A stretch of DNA of 45,088 bases from Gammaproteobacteria bacterium (GCA_018815765.1 JAHIWM010000102.1:1-45088); one strand, 5' to 3'. Shown: positions 34,778-43,387, numbered from the stretch's first letter. Notes: generated from the letters alone by a model not told the origin. Translations and numbers: made by a program.

Positions 34778-35971
34778 ATGTGCAGGTACACCACTAAAAT
34801 GACATCTATGAATTTCGTATTGCCAAGCCCTTTTGCGTCAGGTCGCAGCGCAGGCACTACAAGAGCAAAATCTCAGATTTTCAAAACCTTAAGCCTGTTG
34901 GCATTGCCGCTGGTATTTGCGTCTGCAGCACAAGCCGCAGAGGGATCAGGTTTTACGGAAAATGGCTGGTCCATGGGGATGAATGTGGGCAGAGGTGTCG
35001 CAGATATCAATACCGAAGCGCTCAGCACCCAATTGGACGCTGCTGATTTTGATGTTTTATCTATAGATGAAGACAGACACAGCAGAGCTTACAAAGCTTA
35101 TATTGGCTACCAGCTAAATCCTTATCTTGGTCTTGAGGGGGGGTATTTTGATTTGGGTGACTTTAAGTTTTCTGCCAACACGGATCCTTTCAGTTCGTTC
35201 AGAGGAAAAACGGAGCAAAAAGGCTGGAACCTTGATTTAGTGGGGATCCTGCCATTTACCGAAGGTTTTTCGGCCTTAGCCCGTGCTGGTATCACCCGGA
35301 ATCAGAACAGAGCCAGCTTCGGCGCTAATGATTTGATTGATAGCAATGAGTATAACGGCAGAGACAAATTCACCAGCTATAAGGCGGGTTTGGGTCTGCA
35401 GTATGATGTTTCGCCCGTGCTGACAGTCAGACTTGAAGCCGAGCGCTACATGATGGATGATTTTATTGGCACCAAAGGTGACACAGATTTTTATTCACTA
35501 GGCCTGGTGTACCGCTTTGGCGTAACAAATGACTACCAGCCGGAGCCAGCTCCAATGCCTGTCCGTACTGTTGCCAGCACTACCGCAACAGCTGCTGTAG
35601 TCAAAGCTGACGCTGAGGTTCTGGTGCTGGAAGATGTGCATTTCAACTTTGACACTGCTGAATTAAACGACAACACCAAAGTGATTTTACGTCAGCATGT
35701 TCAGACGTTAAAAGCCAATCCTGACGCTCGTGTGCGTATCGCAGGTTATACCTCAGCCAGTGGCTCGGAACAATACAATCAGGCGTTAAGTGAGCGTCGT
35801 GCCCAGTCGATTAAAGCTTTTTTAATCCTCGAAGGAGTTGAGGCGAATCGCTTTAAAACTGTAGGTTTTGGTGAAGGCAATCCGGCAGAATATGAGGCTC
35901 GTCCTTCGGTATTGCGCTCGGACGCAGCCAAAGCCAATATGCGTGGTTTGTTTGAAATTATTGTTGAATAA
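34778..35971 (+). CDS. OmpA-family outer-membrane protein with long N-terminal leader
   Basis: 397 aa. The AGGAAAGGAAG site (34761-34771) fixes the start at 34778, so the leader is about 54 residues: a polar section (1-37) before the hydrophobic core TLSLLALPLVFASAAQAA. The mature N-terminal half is an eight-strand barrel (WSMGMNVGRG, AYIGYQLNPYLGLEGGYFDLGDF, repeated strands to YSLGLVYRFG). A Pro/Ala linker (about 250-280) leads to the OmpA domain: VHFNFDTAEL, RVRIAGYTSASGSEQYNQALSERRA, peptidoglycan-binding. Anchors the outer membrane to the wall. Confidence 0.93.
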   Translation: MCRYTTKMTSMNFVLPSPFASGRSAGTTRAKSQIFKTLSLLALPLVFASAAQAAEGSGFTENGWSMGMNVGRGVADINTEALSTQLDAADFDVLSIDEDRHSRAYKAYIGYQLNPYLGLEGGYFDLGDFKFSANTDPFSSFRGKTEQKGWNLDLVGILPFTEGFSALARAGITRNQNRASFGANDLIDSNEYNGRDKFTSYKAGLGLQYDVSPVLTVRLEAERYMMDDFIGTKGDTDFYSLGLVYRFGVTNDYQPEPAPMPVRTVASTTATAAVVKADAEVLVLEDVHFNFDTAELNDNTKVILRQHVQTLKANPDARVRIAGYTSASGSEQYNQALSERRAQSIKAFLILEGVEANRFKTVGFGEGNPAEYEARPSVLRSDAAKANMRGLFEIIVE

Positions 35972-35987
35972 AAGCAGATAAGCCTTC

Positions 35988-36019
35988 AAAAAAGCAGCCT
36001 GAAATCGGCTGCTTTTGCT
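35988..36019. terminator. Bidirectional terminator
   Basis: Stem AAAGCAGCC (35991-35999)/GGCTGCTTT (36007-36015) with A-run on the left and T-run on the right, between the OmpA-like gene (ends 35971) and the leftward chemoreceptor (ends 36034). Confidence 0.85.
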
Positions 36020-36033
36020 ATTCAACCTGAAAC

Positions 36034-37692
36034 TCAGATTTTATAACGACAGACTTCAGCGTTCAGTTGATCTGATAAATGCATCAACTCTTTGCTAATG
36101 GCCGCAGAGGCTGAAGTGTCGCTTGAGGTCTCCTGCGCTATAACAACAATTTGATGTACATTCTTATTGATCATTTCTGAAACAGTGGTTTGCTCTTCGG
36201 CCGCACTGGCAATCTGATTGTTCATATCATTGATAGTGGAGACAGAATGCTGTATCTCCTGTAAGGCAGCGTCAACCAGCTCTGCCTGTTGCACTGTATT
36301 CTGGCTATGATGCTTGATTTCACTAATAGCCTGTACAGCTTGCTCTGCGCCTTGTTGTAGCGAAACAATCATCTGATTAATCTCATCTGTGCTTTTTGCT
36401 GTTCTGGCGGCCAAGGTCCGTACTTCATCAGCTACAACCGCAAAACCCCTGCCATGCTCTCCGGCCCGAGCTGCTTCAATAGCTGCATTGAGTGCTAGTA
36501 AATTAGTTTGATCGGCAATAGAGCGGATCACATCTAATACAGCTCCTATATTTCTGGAATCATCTCCTACCTTATCAATCACAGATACACCCACTTGCAC
36601 TTGTTGCTCTAAACCTCCAATCACAGAGATTGCCCTGTGCAACTTAGCGTTGGCTTCTTGCACCTGAGTTTCGGCGTGATTAGCTGCCTGAGCCGCCTGA
36701 CTGGCACTTTTGGCGACATCCTCTGCCGTGGCCGACATTTCATTAATCGCCGTAGCGACCTGATCACTTTCGCTGTGTTGTTGTGCCACACCAGCTTCGG
36801 TTTTTTGCATTAATGAAGCTAAATGTTCTGCGGATTGTCCCAGACTGCGCATAGAGCTTTGCACCTGACCGACCAAAGTAGCTACTTTGCCGGAAAACTG
36901 GTTAAAGGCTTGAGCTAAAGCTCCCAGCTCATGGCCCATGGATGCATCCAATCTTTTTGTCAGATCCGCTTCGCCAGAGCCTATGTCCTGCATGGCCTGC
37001 ACTACGCTGAGCAGTGGATTTAAAATGGCTTTTGCAAACAAGGTACCAACAAAAATAACCAGAATCACCAGTACTGCTGTGATCAGGGCGTTTTGTAATA
37101 AGCCTGAGTAGATTTGCTGCTCTGTGGCTTCACGTTGCTGTTGGATCAGCTGTTCCAGATCGTCTATATAAAAACCAGTCGCCAGCACCCAGTCACCCAA
37201 CATGATGGCTTTCGCCAGTTTTGGGGCTGCCACTGTACTTGTACTGCCGGGTTTAGGCCAGTTGTAGTTGATATAATCCCCGCCTTTTTTCGCGGCCTCA
37301 ATGTACTCTTTGACTAAATAACGGCCTTCTGCGGATTTGCTGTCAAGAAAATTTTTACCTTCACGCTCGGGCTGGTCTGCACTAACAATCTGAACCCCTT
37401 GCAGATCATAAACAAAAAAATAGTTTTTACCGTTTTCATAACGCAGGCTGCGTAAAATGGCTTTTTTGCTGTTTTCATCTGCTGCAGAACTAATGGCAGT
37501 GCCTGCTATTTCCAGCAAGGTATCCAGTTGTTGTTTGCGTTCGGCATACAACGAATCACGCAGGTGTTTAACTCTGCTTTCCGCTTCGTGTTGAGCCGAG
37601 AAGTAGGCTTTACTGATCAGGACTGATGCCAGAATAAATACAGGAAAAAAAGCTAATAAAATCAGTTTCGTTTTTAAAGATACAGCGTTCAT
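36034..37692 (-). CDS. Methyl-accepting chemotaxis protein with single Cache domain
   Basis: 552 aa inner-membrane chemoreceptor. TM1 about residues 9-30; periplasmic sCache_2-type sensor (about 35-190: YFFVYDLQGVQIVSADQPEREGK, MLGDWVLATGFYIDDL); TM2 about 197-222 (ALITAVLVILVIFVGTLF); HAMP (to about 275); long signalling coiled coil with the conserved hairpin tip NLLALNAAIEAARAGEHGRGFAVVADEVRTLA. Signals to CheA/CheW; sCache_2 domains often bind small organic acids (family knowledge), ligand here unknown. GAGG ribosome site. 12 bases downstream of the porin gene, so probably co-transcribed with it. Confidence 0.95.
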   Translation of the reverse strand: MNAVSLKTKLILLAFFPVFILASVLISKAYFSAQHEAESRVKHLRDSLYAERKQQLDTLLEIAGTAISSAADENSKKAILRSLRYENGKNYFFVYDLQGVQIVSADQPEREGKNFLDSKSAEGRYLVKEYIEAAKKGGDYINYNWPKPGSTSTVAAPKLAKAIMLGDWVLATGFYIDDLEQLIQQQREATEQQIYSGLLQNALITAVLVILVIFVGTLFAKAILNPLLSVVQAMQDIGSGEADLTKRLDASMGHELGALAQAFNQFSGKVATLVGQVQSSMRSLGQSAEHLASLMQKTEAGVAQQHSESDQVATAINEMSATAEDVAKSASQAAQAANHAETQVQEANAKLHRAISVIGGLEQQVQVGVSVIDKVGDDSRNIGAVLDVIRSIADQTNLLALNAAIEAARAGEHGRGFAVVADEVRTLAARTAKSTDEINQMIVSLQQGAEQAVQAISEIKHHSQNTVQQAELVDAALQEIQHSVSTINDMNNQIASAAEEQTTVSEMINKNVHQIVVIAQETSSDTSASAAISKELMHLSDQLNAEVCRYKI

Positions 37693-37704
37693 AAAAGCCT
37701 CGTG

Positions 37705-38424
37705 TTAAAAATGCCACTTCAGCAGCAGGTTCATGTTGTATTCGTTGGTGCGCAAACTGCTCTGGTCTTTAATACCAAATTTATTCAACCAGAGCACATA
37801 TTCGAAACCAAGATATATTTTATCTTTAATATTCAGAGGTTTACTAAGTAGCCATTTAAACTGCGAGGTCATGTTCAGGTTGGCATGCTGATCGGTCGAA
37901 GCGCTAGCCCAATCGATAAAGCCGTCGTATAAAAACTCTTGCCCTGCCAGTTCAAAGGGTAAACCCCAGGTGATAGTGGTTTGCCAGTTGTCGCTGCGAT
38001 GTTCATTGTTGCGTCTGTACAGATTGATCTGAACATATCTGAATAACGGAATGTCCAGATTAAAGCCCAGACCATACAGCAGGTGAGTGGCCTGATTAGA
38101 CATTTCGACAGTAGTAGCCAGAGTCATATCGCTGACCAGACCCCATTTTACATTCATCAGATCTAATTTACTGAAGCTCCAGCGTGGTGCCCATTCAGCA
38201 TAATTACTTAGATCGCCCTGATCCGGCCTTATATGATCGAGAAAGAAAAAACTGTCTCCCCAACTGGTGGACGCTGCGTGTTCGAAAGTATAAATATCAC
38301 GGTTATTGTCGCCTAAACGGTAATGGTCGCCCGTTAAGTAGCTGACTCGGAAGTCTTGCCACAACACCGCAGATTGCGCTCCGGCACAGTACAACAGGCT
38401 TAACAGCAGCAGAATTTTTCGCAT
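37705..38424 (-). CDS. Tsx/OmpK-like outer-membrane channel
   Basis: 239 aa from the Met at 38424, which begins a signal peptide (MRKILLLLSLLYCAGAQSA). A longer open frame to 38700 would overlap the LysR gene and lacks a signal peptide at its start. Alternating strands with aromatic girdles (WQDFRVSYLTG, DIYTFEHAASTSWGDSFFFLDH, VQINLYRR, IYLGFEYVLWLNKFG) and the terminal LLLKWHF. The pattern fits the nucleoside-specific channel Tsx/OmpK family. Likely takes up nucleosides or similar; adjacent chemoreceptor may sense the same class (inference). Confidence 0.82.
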   Translation of the reverse strand: MRKILLLLSLLYCAGAQSAVLWQDFRVSYLTGDHYRLGDNNRDIYTFEHAASTSWGDSFFFLDHIRPDQGDLSNYAEWAPRWSFSKLDLMNVKWGLVSDMTLATTVEMSNQATHLLYGLGFNLDIPLFRYVQINLYRRNNEHRSDNWQTTITWGLPFELAGQEFLYDGFIDWASASTDQHANLNMTSQFKWLLSKPLNIKDKIYLGFEYVLWLNKFGIKDQSSLRTNEYNMNLLLKWHF

Positions 38425-38573
38425 AAGAATTGATGACAGAACATAGGGTGTTTTTAATACTGGCAGTAAATTCAGGAACTTCAACTTAACCACAGGATTT
38501 TCCAGAAGATTTCCTTTTTTAGCTATTAGGCTTCTCCAGAACACCTGTTGTCTGCTGCACAGATATCCGCTGC

Positions 38574-39494
38574 TCAGCTGGTGTTTAGCAGAGTCAGAAG
38601 TTGATGGATCTGTTGCCGTAACCAGCGCCTTAGTGGATCGTCTTGTGTTCTGGAGTGCCAGACCTGGCTGATTTGTACTTGTGGTAGTGCCACAGGACAA
38701 GTGTTGATCAGCAAATCAGGGTTGGCTTTTTGCGCTATGTCAGCCACTGATTTAAGGCAGGTCAGCAGCACATCATTTTTATCAACTATATGGGCTGGAG
38801 ATAAAAAACCAGAAAGCCCGGCACAAACCTGACGTTTTAAGCCGGATTTTGCTAATTCCTGATCAACCAGGCCATCCAGATCGCCTGTCAGGGTGGTGAC
38901 TATATGACGGGCCTGGCAATAGCGTTCCAGATCCAGCTGCTGCTTAGCAAAAGGATGTTGGCGCCGCATTAATACGACAAAATCCTCTGTCTGTAGTTTT
39001 TGCTGATAAAAGCTTTCCGGCAAATCTCGATAAAAACCTGCAATAGCCAGATCACAATCGCCGCGTTCCAACTGCTGTTTAGGCAAAGTCCCCTGAGTGT
39101 GCCGCATCACCAGTTGCACCTGCGGTGCTTGTTCTGTCAGCAGGGCCAGCAAATCGGGTAACAATAAACTTTCTATATAGTCCGTGCTGTATATCACCAG
39201 CCGATCGGCCTGAGTTAAAAAGTCTGTCCCGCTCTGATGCTGATAAAAGCCTTCCAGCGAGGACACCAGCTGTAATATTTCAGCGGAGATACTTATAGCT
39301 TTAGGGGTTGGTGTTAAACCTCTGGCGGCACGGACAAACAGTGGATCGGCAAATTCGTGACGTAATTTATTTAGTTTATGGCTCAGTGCAGGCTGGCTCA
39401 GATTCAGTCGGTTCGCTGCCGAACTGACATTCAGCTCTTCATACAGCACTTTAAACAGCAGCAATAAATTCAGATCTTTGTTTTTAATATTCAT
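38574..39494 (-). CDS. LysR-family transcriptional regulator
   Basis: 306 aa. N-terminal helix-turn-helix: LLLFKVLYEELNVSSAANRLNLSQPALSHKLNKLR, of the NodD/LeuO-like group that begins LNLLLLF. The C-terminal co-inducer domain is about residues 90-300. Divergent from the DJ-1/PfpI gene across 95 bases, the standard arrangement for LysR control of the neighbour. The upstream sequence has little ribosome-site character. Confidence 0.93.
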   Translation of the reverse strand: MNIKNKDLNLLLLFKVLYEELNVSSAANRLNLSQPALSHKLNKLRHEFADPLFVRAARGLTPTPKAISISAEILQLVSSLEGFYQHQSGTDFLTQADRLVIYSTDYIESLLLPDLLALLTEQAPQVQLVMRHTQGTLPKQQLERGDCDLAIAGFYRDLPESFYQQKLQTEDFVVLMRRQHPFAKQQLDLERYCQARHIVTTLTGDLDGLVDQELAKSGLKRQVCAGLSGFLSPAHIVDKNDVLLTCLKSVADIAQKANPDLLINTCPVALPQVQISQVWHSRTQDDPLRRWLRQQIHQLLTLLNTS

Positions 39495-39500
39495 AATTTG

Positions 39501-39544
39501 AATAGCTATTATTAAATCAATTCACTTCTTTGTAGTTTAGCTAT
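39501..39544. promoter_or_regulatory. Possible LysR operator in the divergent gap
   Basis: AATAGCTATT (39501-39510) is a perfect ten-base palindrome, and its core AGCTAT recurs at 39539-39544, 35 bases away. The two sites flank the centre of the LysR/DJ-1 intergenic region and could be the recognition and activation sites of the regulator; tentative. Confidence 0.35.
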
Positions 39545-39589
39545 GCTGCACACTAAGTACCATCAAATCCATAGCAAAAAGGTGAACCA

Positions 39590-40345
39590 ATGAAATTATC
39601 AACAGGCGTAATACAACTGGGACTGGCAGCAGTTCTGTCATTCAGCAGCAGCTTCGTTATTGCGGCAGAAAAAGTATTGATCGTCGTCACCAGTCACAGT
39701 CAAATGGGCACGGGCAGTGAAAAAACCGGCTACTGGTTAGGTGAAGTGACCCATCCTTACAAAGAACTGGTGGATGCAGGTATTGAAGTGGAAATTGCCA
39801 GCATAGCTGGTGGCAAAGCGCCAGTGGACGAACGCAGTCTGGCTGAAGCGGACACGACCAATCAGTGGTTTATGGCCGATAGCAAACACAACACTAAATT
39901 ACAGCGGACGCTGAAACTGGCTGATTTAAAAGCTTCAGAGTACAAAGCTGTGCTCTTTGCCGGTGGGCATGGCACCATGTGGGATTTTCCGCAGGATAAA
40001 GCCTTGCAGCGGTTTGCAGCTGATCTATACCAGAACAATGGCATAGTGGCGGCAGTCTGTCATGGTCCTGCGGCTTTACTGAATATTAAACTGGCCGATG
40101 GCAGCTACCTGATTGCAGGTAAACAAGTTACAGGTTTTAGTAACACTGAAGAGGAAGAGGTCAAACTGACTAAAGTGGTGCCGTTTTCCTTGCAGGATCA
40201 ACTGACAGAGCGTGGAGCAAGTTACAGTGCTGCTGCCAACTGGCAAAGCAAAGTGGTGGTGGACCAGCGTCTGGTGACAGGTCAAAATCCACAATCTGCT
40301 GCCGCTGTCGGTGAGGCGTTAGTGAAATTGCTGACCACTAAATAA
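39590..40345 (+). CDS. Secreted DJ-1/PfpI-family protein
   Basis: 251 aa with signal peptide (to about FVIAA). DJ-1/PfpI fold: VLIVVTSHSQMGTG, HPYKELVDAGIEVEIASIAGG, AVLFAGGHGTMWDFP, and the nucleophile elbow AVCHGPAAL (Cys about 161) with acidic partner upstream. Close in pattern to Hsp31/YDR533c-type proteins, whose members include glyoxalases and chaperones. The signal peptide places this one in the periplasm, which is less common. Divergent LysR probably regulates it. Strong terminator follows. Confidence 0.92.
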   Translation: MKLSTGVIQLGLAAVLSFSSSFVIAAEKVLIVVTSHSQMGTGSEKTGYWLGEVTHPYKELVDAGIEVEIASIAGGKAPVDERSLAEADTTNQWFMADSKHNTKLQRTLKLADLKASEYKAVLFAGGHGTMWDFPQDKALQRFAADLYQNNGIVAAVCHGPAALLNIKLADGSYLIAGKQVTGFSNTEEEEVKLTKVVPFSLQDQLTERGASYSAAANWQSKVVVDQRLVTGQNPQSAAAVGEALVKLLTTK

Positions 40346-40365
40346 GCTTCAGCCAGGAGATCATC

Positions 40366-40404
40366 AAATCGCCACAGTGTGCACCCAGCTGTGGCGATTT
40401 TGGT
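40366..40404 (+). terminator. Terminator of the DJ-1/PfpI gene
   Basis: Twelve-base perfect stem AAATCGCCACAG (40366-40377)/CTGTGGCGATTT (40389-40400), 11-base loop, then a short T-containing tail. Confidence 0.85.
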
Positions 40405-40523
40405 TAATTTGTCCCTTAAACATTAGTATATTCTGATGAAAATGAGCATGATACTGTGCAGATACTGGCTCTGCGGCCAAAATTTATCTAGTCTCAAACC
40501 AGTGTTCTTCTGGATATGCAGTT

Positions 40524-41288
40524 ATGTGGGTTCGATTTTGTATTTTGTTGGTAAGTTTGAGTGTTTATACAAGCAGTTATGCAGCACCAAAGCAGCAGGT
40601 GTTATTGCTGACCTATCATTTAAAAGCTCCTTATGTGATTGATTGGGCAGAGCAGCGCGGCTTGTATTTTGACTTGGCTGTCTATCTGAACGATAAAACG
40701 GACAAATACCAGTTTACAACTGAACTGATGCCAAGAAAGCGTCTGGATATTTTATTGGCGGAGCCTTTTGTTGATGTAGTGATCGGCGTCCAGCCAGCCT
40801 GGTTTGCGCCCTTGGCGGATAAAATGCTTTTTACTGCCCCCTTTTTAAATGATCAGGATATGTTTGTATCTGATGCCAGGAAGCCTGTGCGGGACAAAGA
40901 ACTGGCCGATTTAACCGGAAAAACCTTTATTGGTTCGCAAGGTTATAAATACAAAGGCATAGACGAAGCTGTGGCTGACGGAACTCTGGATAGGGTGGAT
41001 ACCTTACAGGAAGACTATGTGCTGGATATGCTCAGGTTAGGGCGTGGTGATTTTACTATTATCAGCTCTTCAACTTTGTCCTATAAATTCAGTCATGGCG
41101 AACAGGCCAGGCATTTTTATGTTGCGACTACACCTCATGATGTGATCCAGCGGCGTTTTATGTTGAGTAAAACCGACCCGCAACTGTATCAATTTTTGCA
41201 GCAAGTGGTGCGGCAAATGCCTGTGGATCAGCAGTGGCAGTTTTTGTTAGCTAAATATCAAATTCAGCAGGCTATGGTAAAACCCTGA
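40524..41288 (+). CDS. Periplasmic solute-binding-like protein (SBP_bac_3 type)
   Basis: 254 aa with signal peptide (MWVRFCILLVSLSVYTSSYA). Family pattern: PKQQVLLLTYHLKAPYVIDW, GLYFDLAVYLND, ELMPRKRLDILLAE, FTAPFLNDQDMFV, DLTGKTFIGSQGYKYKG and a final YKFSHGEQ region. Orphan: no permease or ATPase gene nearby, like the protein at 11972, so it may deliver ligand to a distant transporter or signal. Weak TCTGGA ribosome site. Confidence 0.82.
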   Translation: MWVRFCILLVSLSVYTSSYAAPKQQVLLLTYHLKAPYVIDWAEQRGLYFDLAVYLNDKTDKYQFTTELMPRKRLDILLAEPFVDVVIGVQPAWFAPLADKMLFTAPFLNDQDMFVSDARKPVRDKELADLTGKTFIGSQGYKYKGIDEAVADGTLDRVDTLQEDYVLDMLRLGRGDFTIISSSTLSYKFSHGEQARHFYVATTPHDVIQRRFMLSKTDPQLYQFLQQVVRQMPVDQQWQFLLAKYQIQQAMVKP

Positions 41289-41414
41289 TTTTATCTTGGT
41301 TTTTCATGCTTGTTTTCATCAAAGCTTCGCCCTGTTGTCACACTTTTGTAAAGTGAAGCCTGCATTCTGAAGTCGCTTAAACTTGTTGCATGCATCACTG
41401 TTCCTGGTGATTTT

Positions 41415-41439
41415 AGGGCCCCTTTGTGGGCCCTTTTTT
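41415..41439 (+). terminator. Strong terminator
   Basis: Seven-base perfect stem AGGGCCC (41415-41421)/GGGCCCT (41428-41434) and six T, 127 bases after the solute-binding gene stop. It immediately precedes the clustered hairpin element. Confidence 0.85.
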
Positions 41440-41460
41440 ATGTCCATGGAGGGACGGTAT

Positions 41461-41638
41461 GTCGTAATTGTCGGGAACGTTGTTACGACGACATTTTACT
41501 ATCCTGTAAAATGCCCTCCGGGCCATCGTCGCTTCGCTCCAATGTTCAAAAAACGGCAGGACGGCCGTTTTTCACAGCTTTAGCTGCCGGAGGTGAACAT
41601 CATGGACGATGTGAGTGAAAATCGCTCCCGGCGATTTT
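41461..41638. repeat. Dense cluster of short inverted repeats (structured element)
   Basis: Within 178 bases: GTCGTAA (41461)/TTACGAC (41483); CATTTTAC (41492)/GTAAAATG (41506); AAAAACGGC (41549)/GCCGTTTTT (41564); AAAATCGC (41618)/GCGATTTT (41631). Longer-range pairs enclose these: CATCGTC (41524)/GACGATG (41605), ATGTTCA (41542)/TGAACAT (41594), and CCTCCGG (41515)/CCGGAGG (41587), the last crossing the others as a pseudoknot would. No gene with a credible ribosome site occurs here. Looks like an interspersed intergenic repeat or a structured RNA. Confidence 0.6.
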
Positions 41639-41655
41639 GTATCTGCAGTAGATTA

Positions 41656-42552
41656 TTAGTTTACTAACCACTCTCTGAGAAATTCAACAAAAAGCCGTAC
41701 TCTTGCCGGGCGGAACTGACCTGGCGGATAGACAGCATAGATGCCACCTTTAGGCAGTTGCCATTGGGGTAAGACCTGTTGCAGTTCACCCTGTTGTATC
41801 AGTCGTTTTGCACTGTAGTCTGTGAGAACCCCAAGTCCTGCTCCGGCTTTCAGTAAGGCAGTGACAGACCCGGTAGATCCTGCTTTGATTTGGCTACGCA
41901 TCTGCACCTGCAGCTCCTCAGATTTTGTATTGAAGGTCCAATGCAATGCCGATGGCAATAAACTAAAACAGATAAAGTGATGTTGCGGTAACTCCGCTGG
42001 ATGTGCTGGCACGCCATGGCGTTGCAGATAAGCAGGGGATGCGACTAACCATTGTTCAAAACTACCCAAAGCAATAGCTTTTTGGCTGGAATCTTTCAGC
42101 CAGCCCGCCCTGATGGATAAATCTATGCCTTCTTTGACTAAATCTTTGATCTGATCACTGCTTTTTAATTCAAAAGCTAAGGCCGGGTGGCGCTGACGAA
42201 ATGCCAGTAAGGCAGGGACCAGCACTTGATGGGCGTAGTCCTCAGGTGCACTGATCACTAAAGTCCCACTCAGATTCTGCTCTGAGCTTTGTGCTTCCAT
42301 GAGTTGCTGACTTAATTGCTGCAGTAAAGGTAAGCAGTGTTGGTACAGCTGTTCTCCGGCCTGAGTCAGGCTGACCAGTCGGGTGGTACGACGAAACAAG
42401 GCAACACCAAGCCTGGACTCAAGTGCCTTGATTTGCAGACTGACTTTGGTTTTAGTGCAACCCAACCGCTCTGCCGCTGCGGTAAAGCTGCGCTCCTGAG
42501 CCAATACCAGAAATACAGGCACAGCGTTTAAATCAATATCGGACAATTGCAT
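41656..42552 (-). CDS. LysR-family transcriptional regulator
   Basis: 298 aa. Helix-turn-helix VPVFLVLAQERSFTAAAERLGCTKTKVSLQIKALESRLGVALFRRTTR, typical of the DsdC/AaeR-like group that begins with DLNAVPVF. Effector domain about 90-295. Divergent from the NAD(P)-binding gene over 108 bases; TGTTGCTTATTTAATAACA (42562-42580) in the gap is an imperfect inverted repeat and possible operator. Likely controls the divergent gene. Confidence 0.93.
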   Translation of the reverse strand: MQLSDIDLNAVPVFLVLAQERSFTAAAERLGCTKTKVSLQIKALESRLGVALFRRTTRLVSLTQAGEQLYQHCLPLLQQLSQQLMEAQSSEQNLSGTLVISAPEDYAHQVLVPALLAFRQRHPALAFELKSSDQIKDLVKEGIDLSIRAGWLKDSSQKAIALGSFEQWLVASPAYLQRHGVPAHPAELPQHHFICFSLLPSALHWTFNTKSEELQVQMRSQIKAGSTGSVTALLKAGAGLGVLTDYSAKRLIQQGELQQVLPQWQLPKGGIYAVYPPGQFRPARVRLFVEFLREWLVN

Positions 42553-42660
42553 AGTGTTTATTGTTGCTTATTTAATAACAGTGAATTATGTATTGGTGTG
42601 TTTTTCAAATCAATAGAAGTCCGGATAATAAGCGCTATTCAGTCACACGGAGAAGATGTT

Positions 42661-43299
42661 ATGAATATCGCTATTATTGGTGCTTCTGGTTTTATTGGTT
42701 CAGCGCTGACAAAAGAAGCCTTAAGCAGGGGTCATCAGGTCAAAGCTTTGGTCAGTCGCCCAGAGCGTCTGGAATTAACCGAAGGCTTAACTGCTCACAA
42801 AGTCGAAGTGTTAGACACCGCAAGTCTGACTCTGGCCCTGGCTGGAGTGGATCTGGTGCTGAGTGCTTTTAGTGGCCACAAAGATGCTGATGTGGCTGCT
42901 TATTATGTGCAGGGTTTTCAGTCAATCTTACAGGCCAGTATCAATGCAAAAGTGCCACGTTTACTGCTGGTGGGTGGTGCTGCATCGCTTGAGTATGCGC
43001 CGGGCCAGATTTTGCTGAATAGCCCTGATTTCCCTGCTGCTTATCTGGGCTCAGCACAAGGTGCGTATCAGGCGCTGCAATTGCTTAAAGCTCAGAGTCA
43101 ACAAAACTGGAGTTACTTATCACCTGCCGCTGAGATTTTTCCGGGTGAAAAAACCGGTAAGTTCCGCTTAGGCCTGGATCAGTTAATCACAGACGAACAA
43201 GGCAAAAGCCGTATTTCGACGGCTGACTATGCGGTGGCTATGCTGAATGAAGCAGAACAAAATCTGCATGCCAACCGGCGCTTTTGTGTCGCTTATTAA
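42661..43299 (+). CDS. NAD(P)-binding Rossmann protein (NmrA/YwnB-like)
   Basis: 212 aa from the ATG at 42661, preceded by GGAGAAG; an open extension upstream to 42547 would overlap the LysR gene and lacks family features. Dinucleotide motif GASGFIGSALTKEALSRGHQVKAL at the N-terminus, then AGVDLVLSAFSGH, LLLVGGAASLEY, and SYLSPAAEIFPGEKTGKFRLG. Atypical SDR of the NAD(P)H-binding type; substrate unknown. Regulated, presumably, by the divergent LysR. Confidence 0.9.
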   Translation: MNIAIIGASGFIGSALTKEALSRGHQVKALVSRPERLELTEGLTAHKVEVLDTASLTLALAGVDLVLSAFSGHKDADVAAYYVQGFQSILQASINAKVPRLLLVGGAASLEYAPGQILLNSPDFPAAYLGSAQGAYQALQLLKAQSQQNWSYLSPAAEIFPGEKTGKFRLGLDQLITDEQGKSRISTADYAVAMLNEAEQNLHANRRFCVAY

Positions 43300-43313
43300 G
43301 CCGCACCTGACAT

Positions 43314-43333
43314 GGGGCGCTGTTTGCCCCTTA
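43314..43333 (+). terminator. Small hairpin after the NAD(P)-binding gene
   Basis: GGGGC (43314-43318)/GCCCC (43326-43330), 15 bases past the stop, followed by TTATTC. Short stem; modest terminator. Confidence 0.45.
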
Positions 43334-43342
43334 TTCATCAAG

Positions 43343-43387
43343 TTTTCATACATTCGTCACTAAAGCGTCATAAGTCAACTCTAGGGT
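43343..43387 (+). promoter_or_regulatory. Three-repeat Pho-box-like promoter
   Basis: TTTTCAT (43343-43349), TCGTCAC (43354-43360) and GCGTCAT (43365-43371) are spaced by four-base A/T-rich spacers ACAT and TAAA, the exact 11-base period of PhoB sites (CTGTCAT-N4-CTGTCAT). A -10-like TAGGGT starts ten bases after the last repeat (43382-43387), the classical geometry of PhoB-activated promoters. The repeats are not perfect, so PhoB control is probable rather than certain. Confidence 0.5.

Noticed and set aside
37705-38700. Long reading of the Tsx-like gene as 331 aa
   Set aside because: The extra 92 residues are basic and low in structure, overlap the LysR gene, and precede a clean signal peptide starting at 38424.
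41383-41583. 66-codon open frame across the terminator and hairpin cluster
   Set aside because: It runs through a strong terminator, has no ribosome site, and its composition follows the repeats.
42547-42660. Upstream extension of the NAD(P)-binding protein
   Set aside because: The dinucleotide motif begins right at the Met at 42661, which has GGAG upstream; the extension overlaps the LysR start and promoter.
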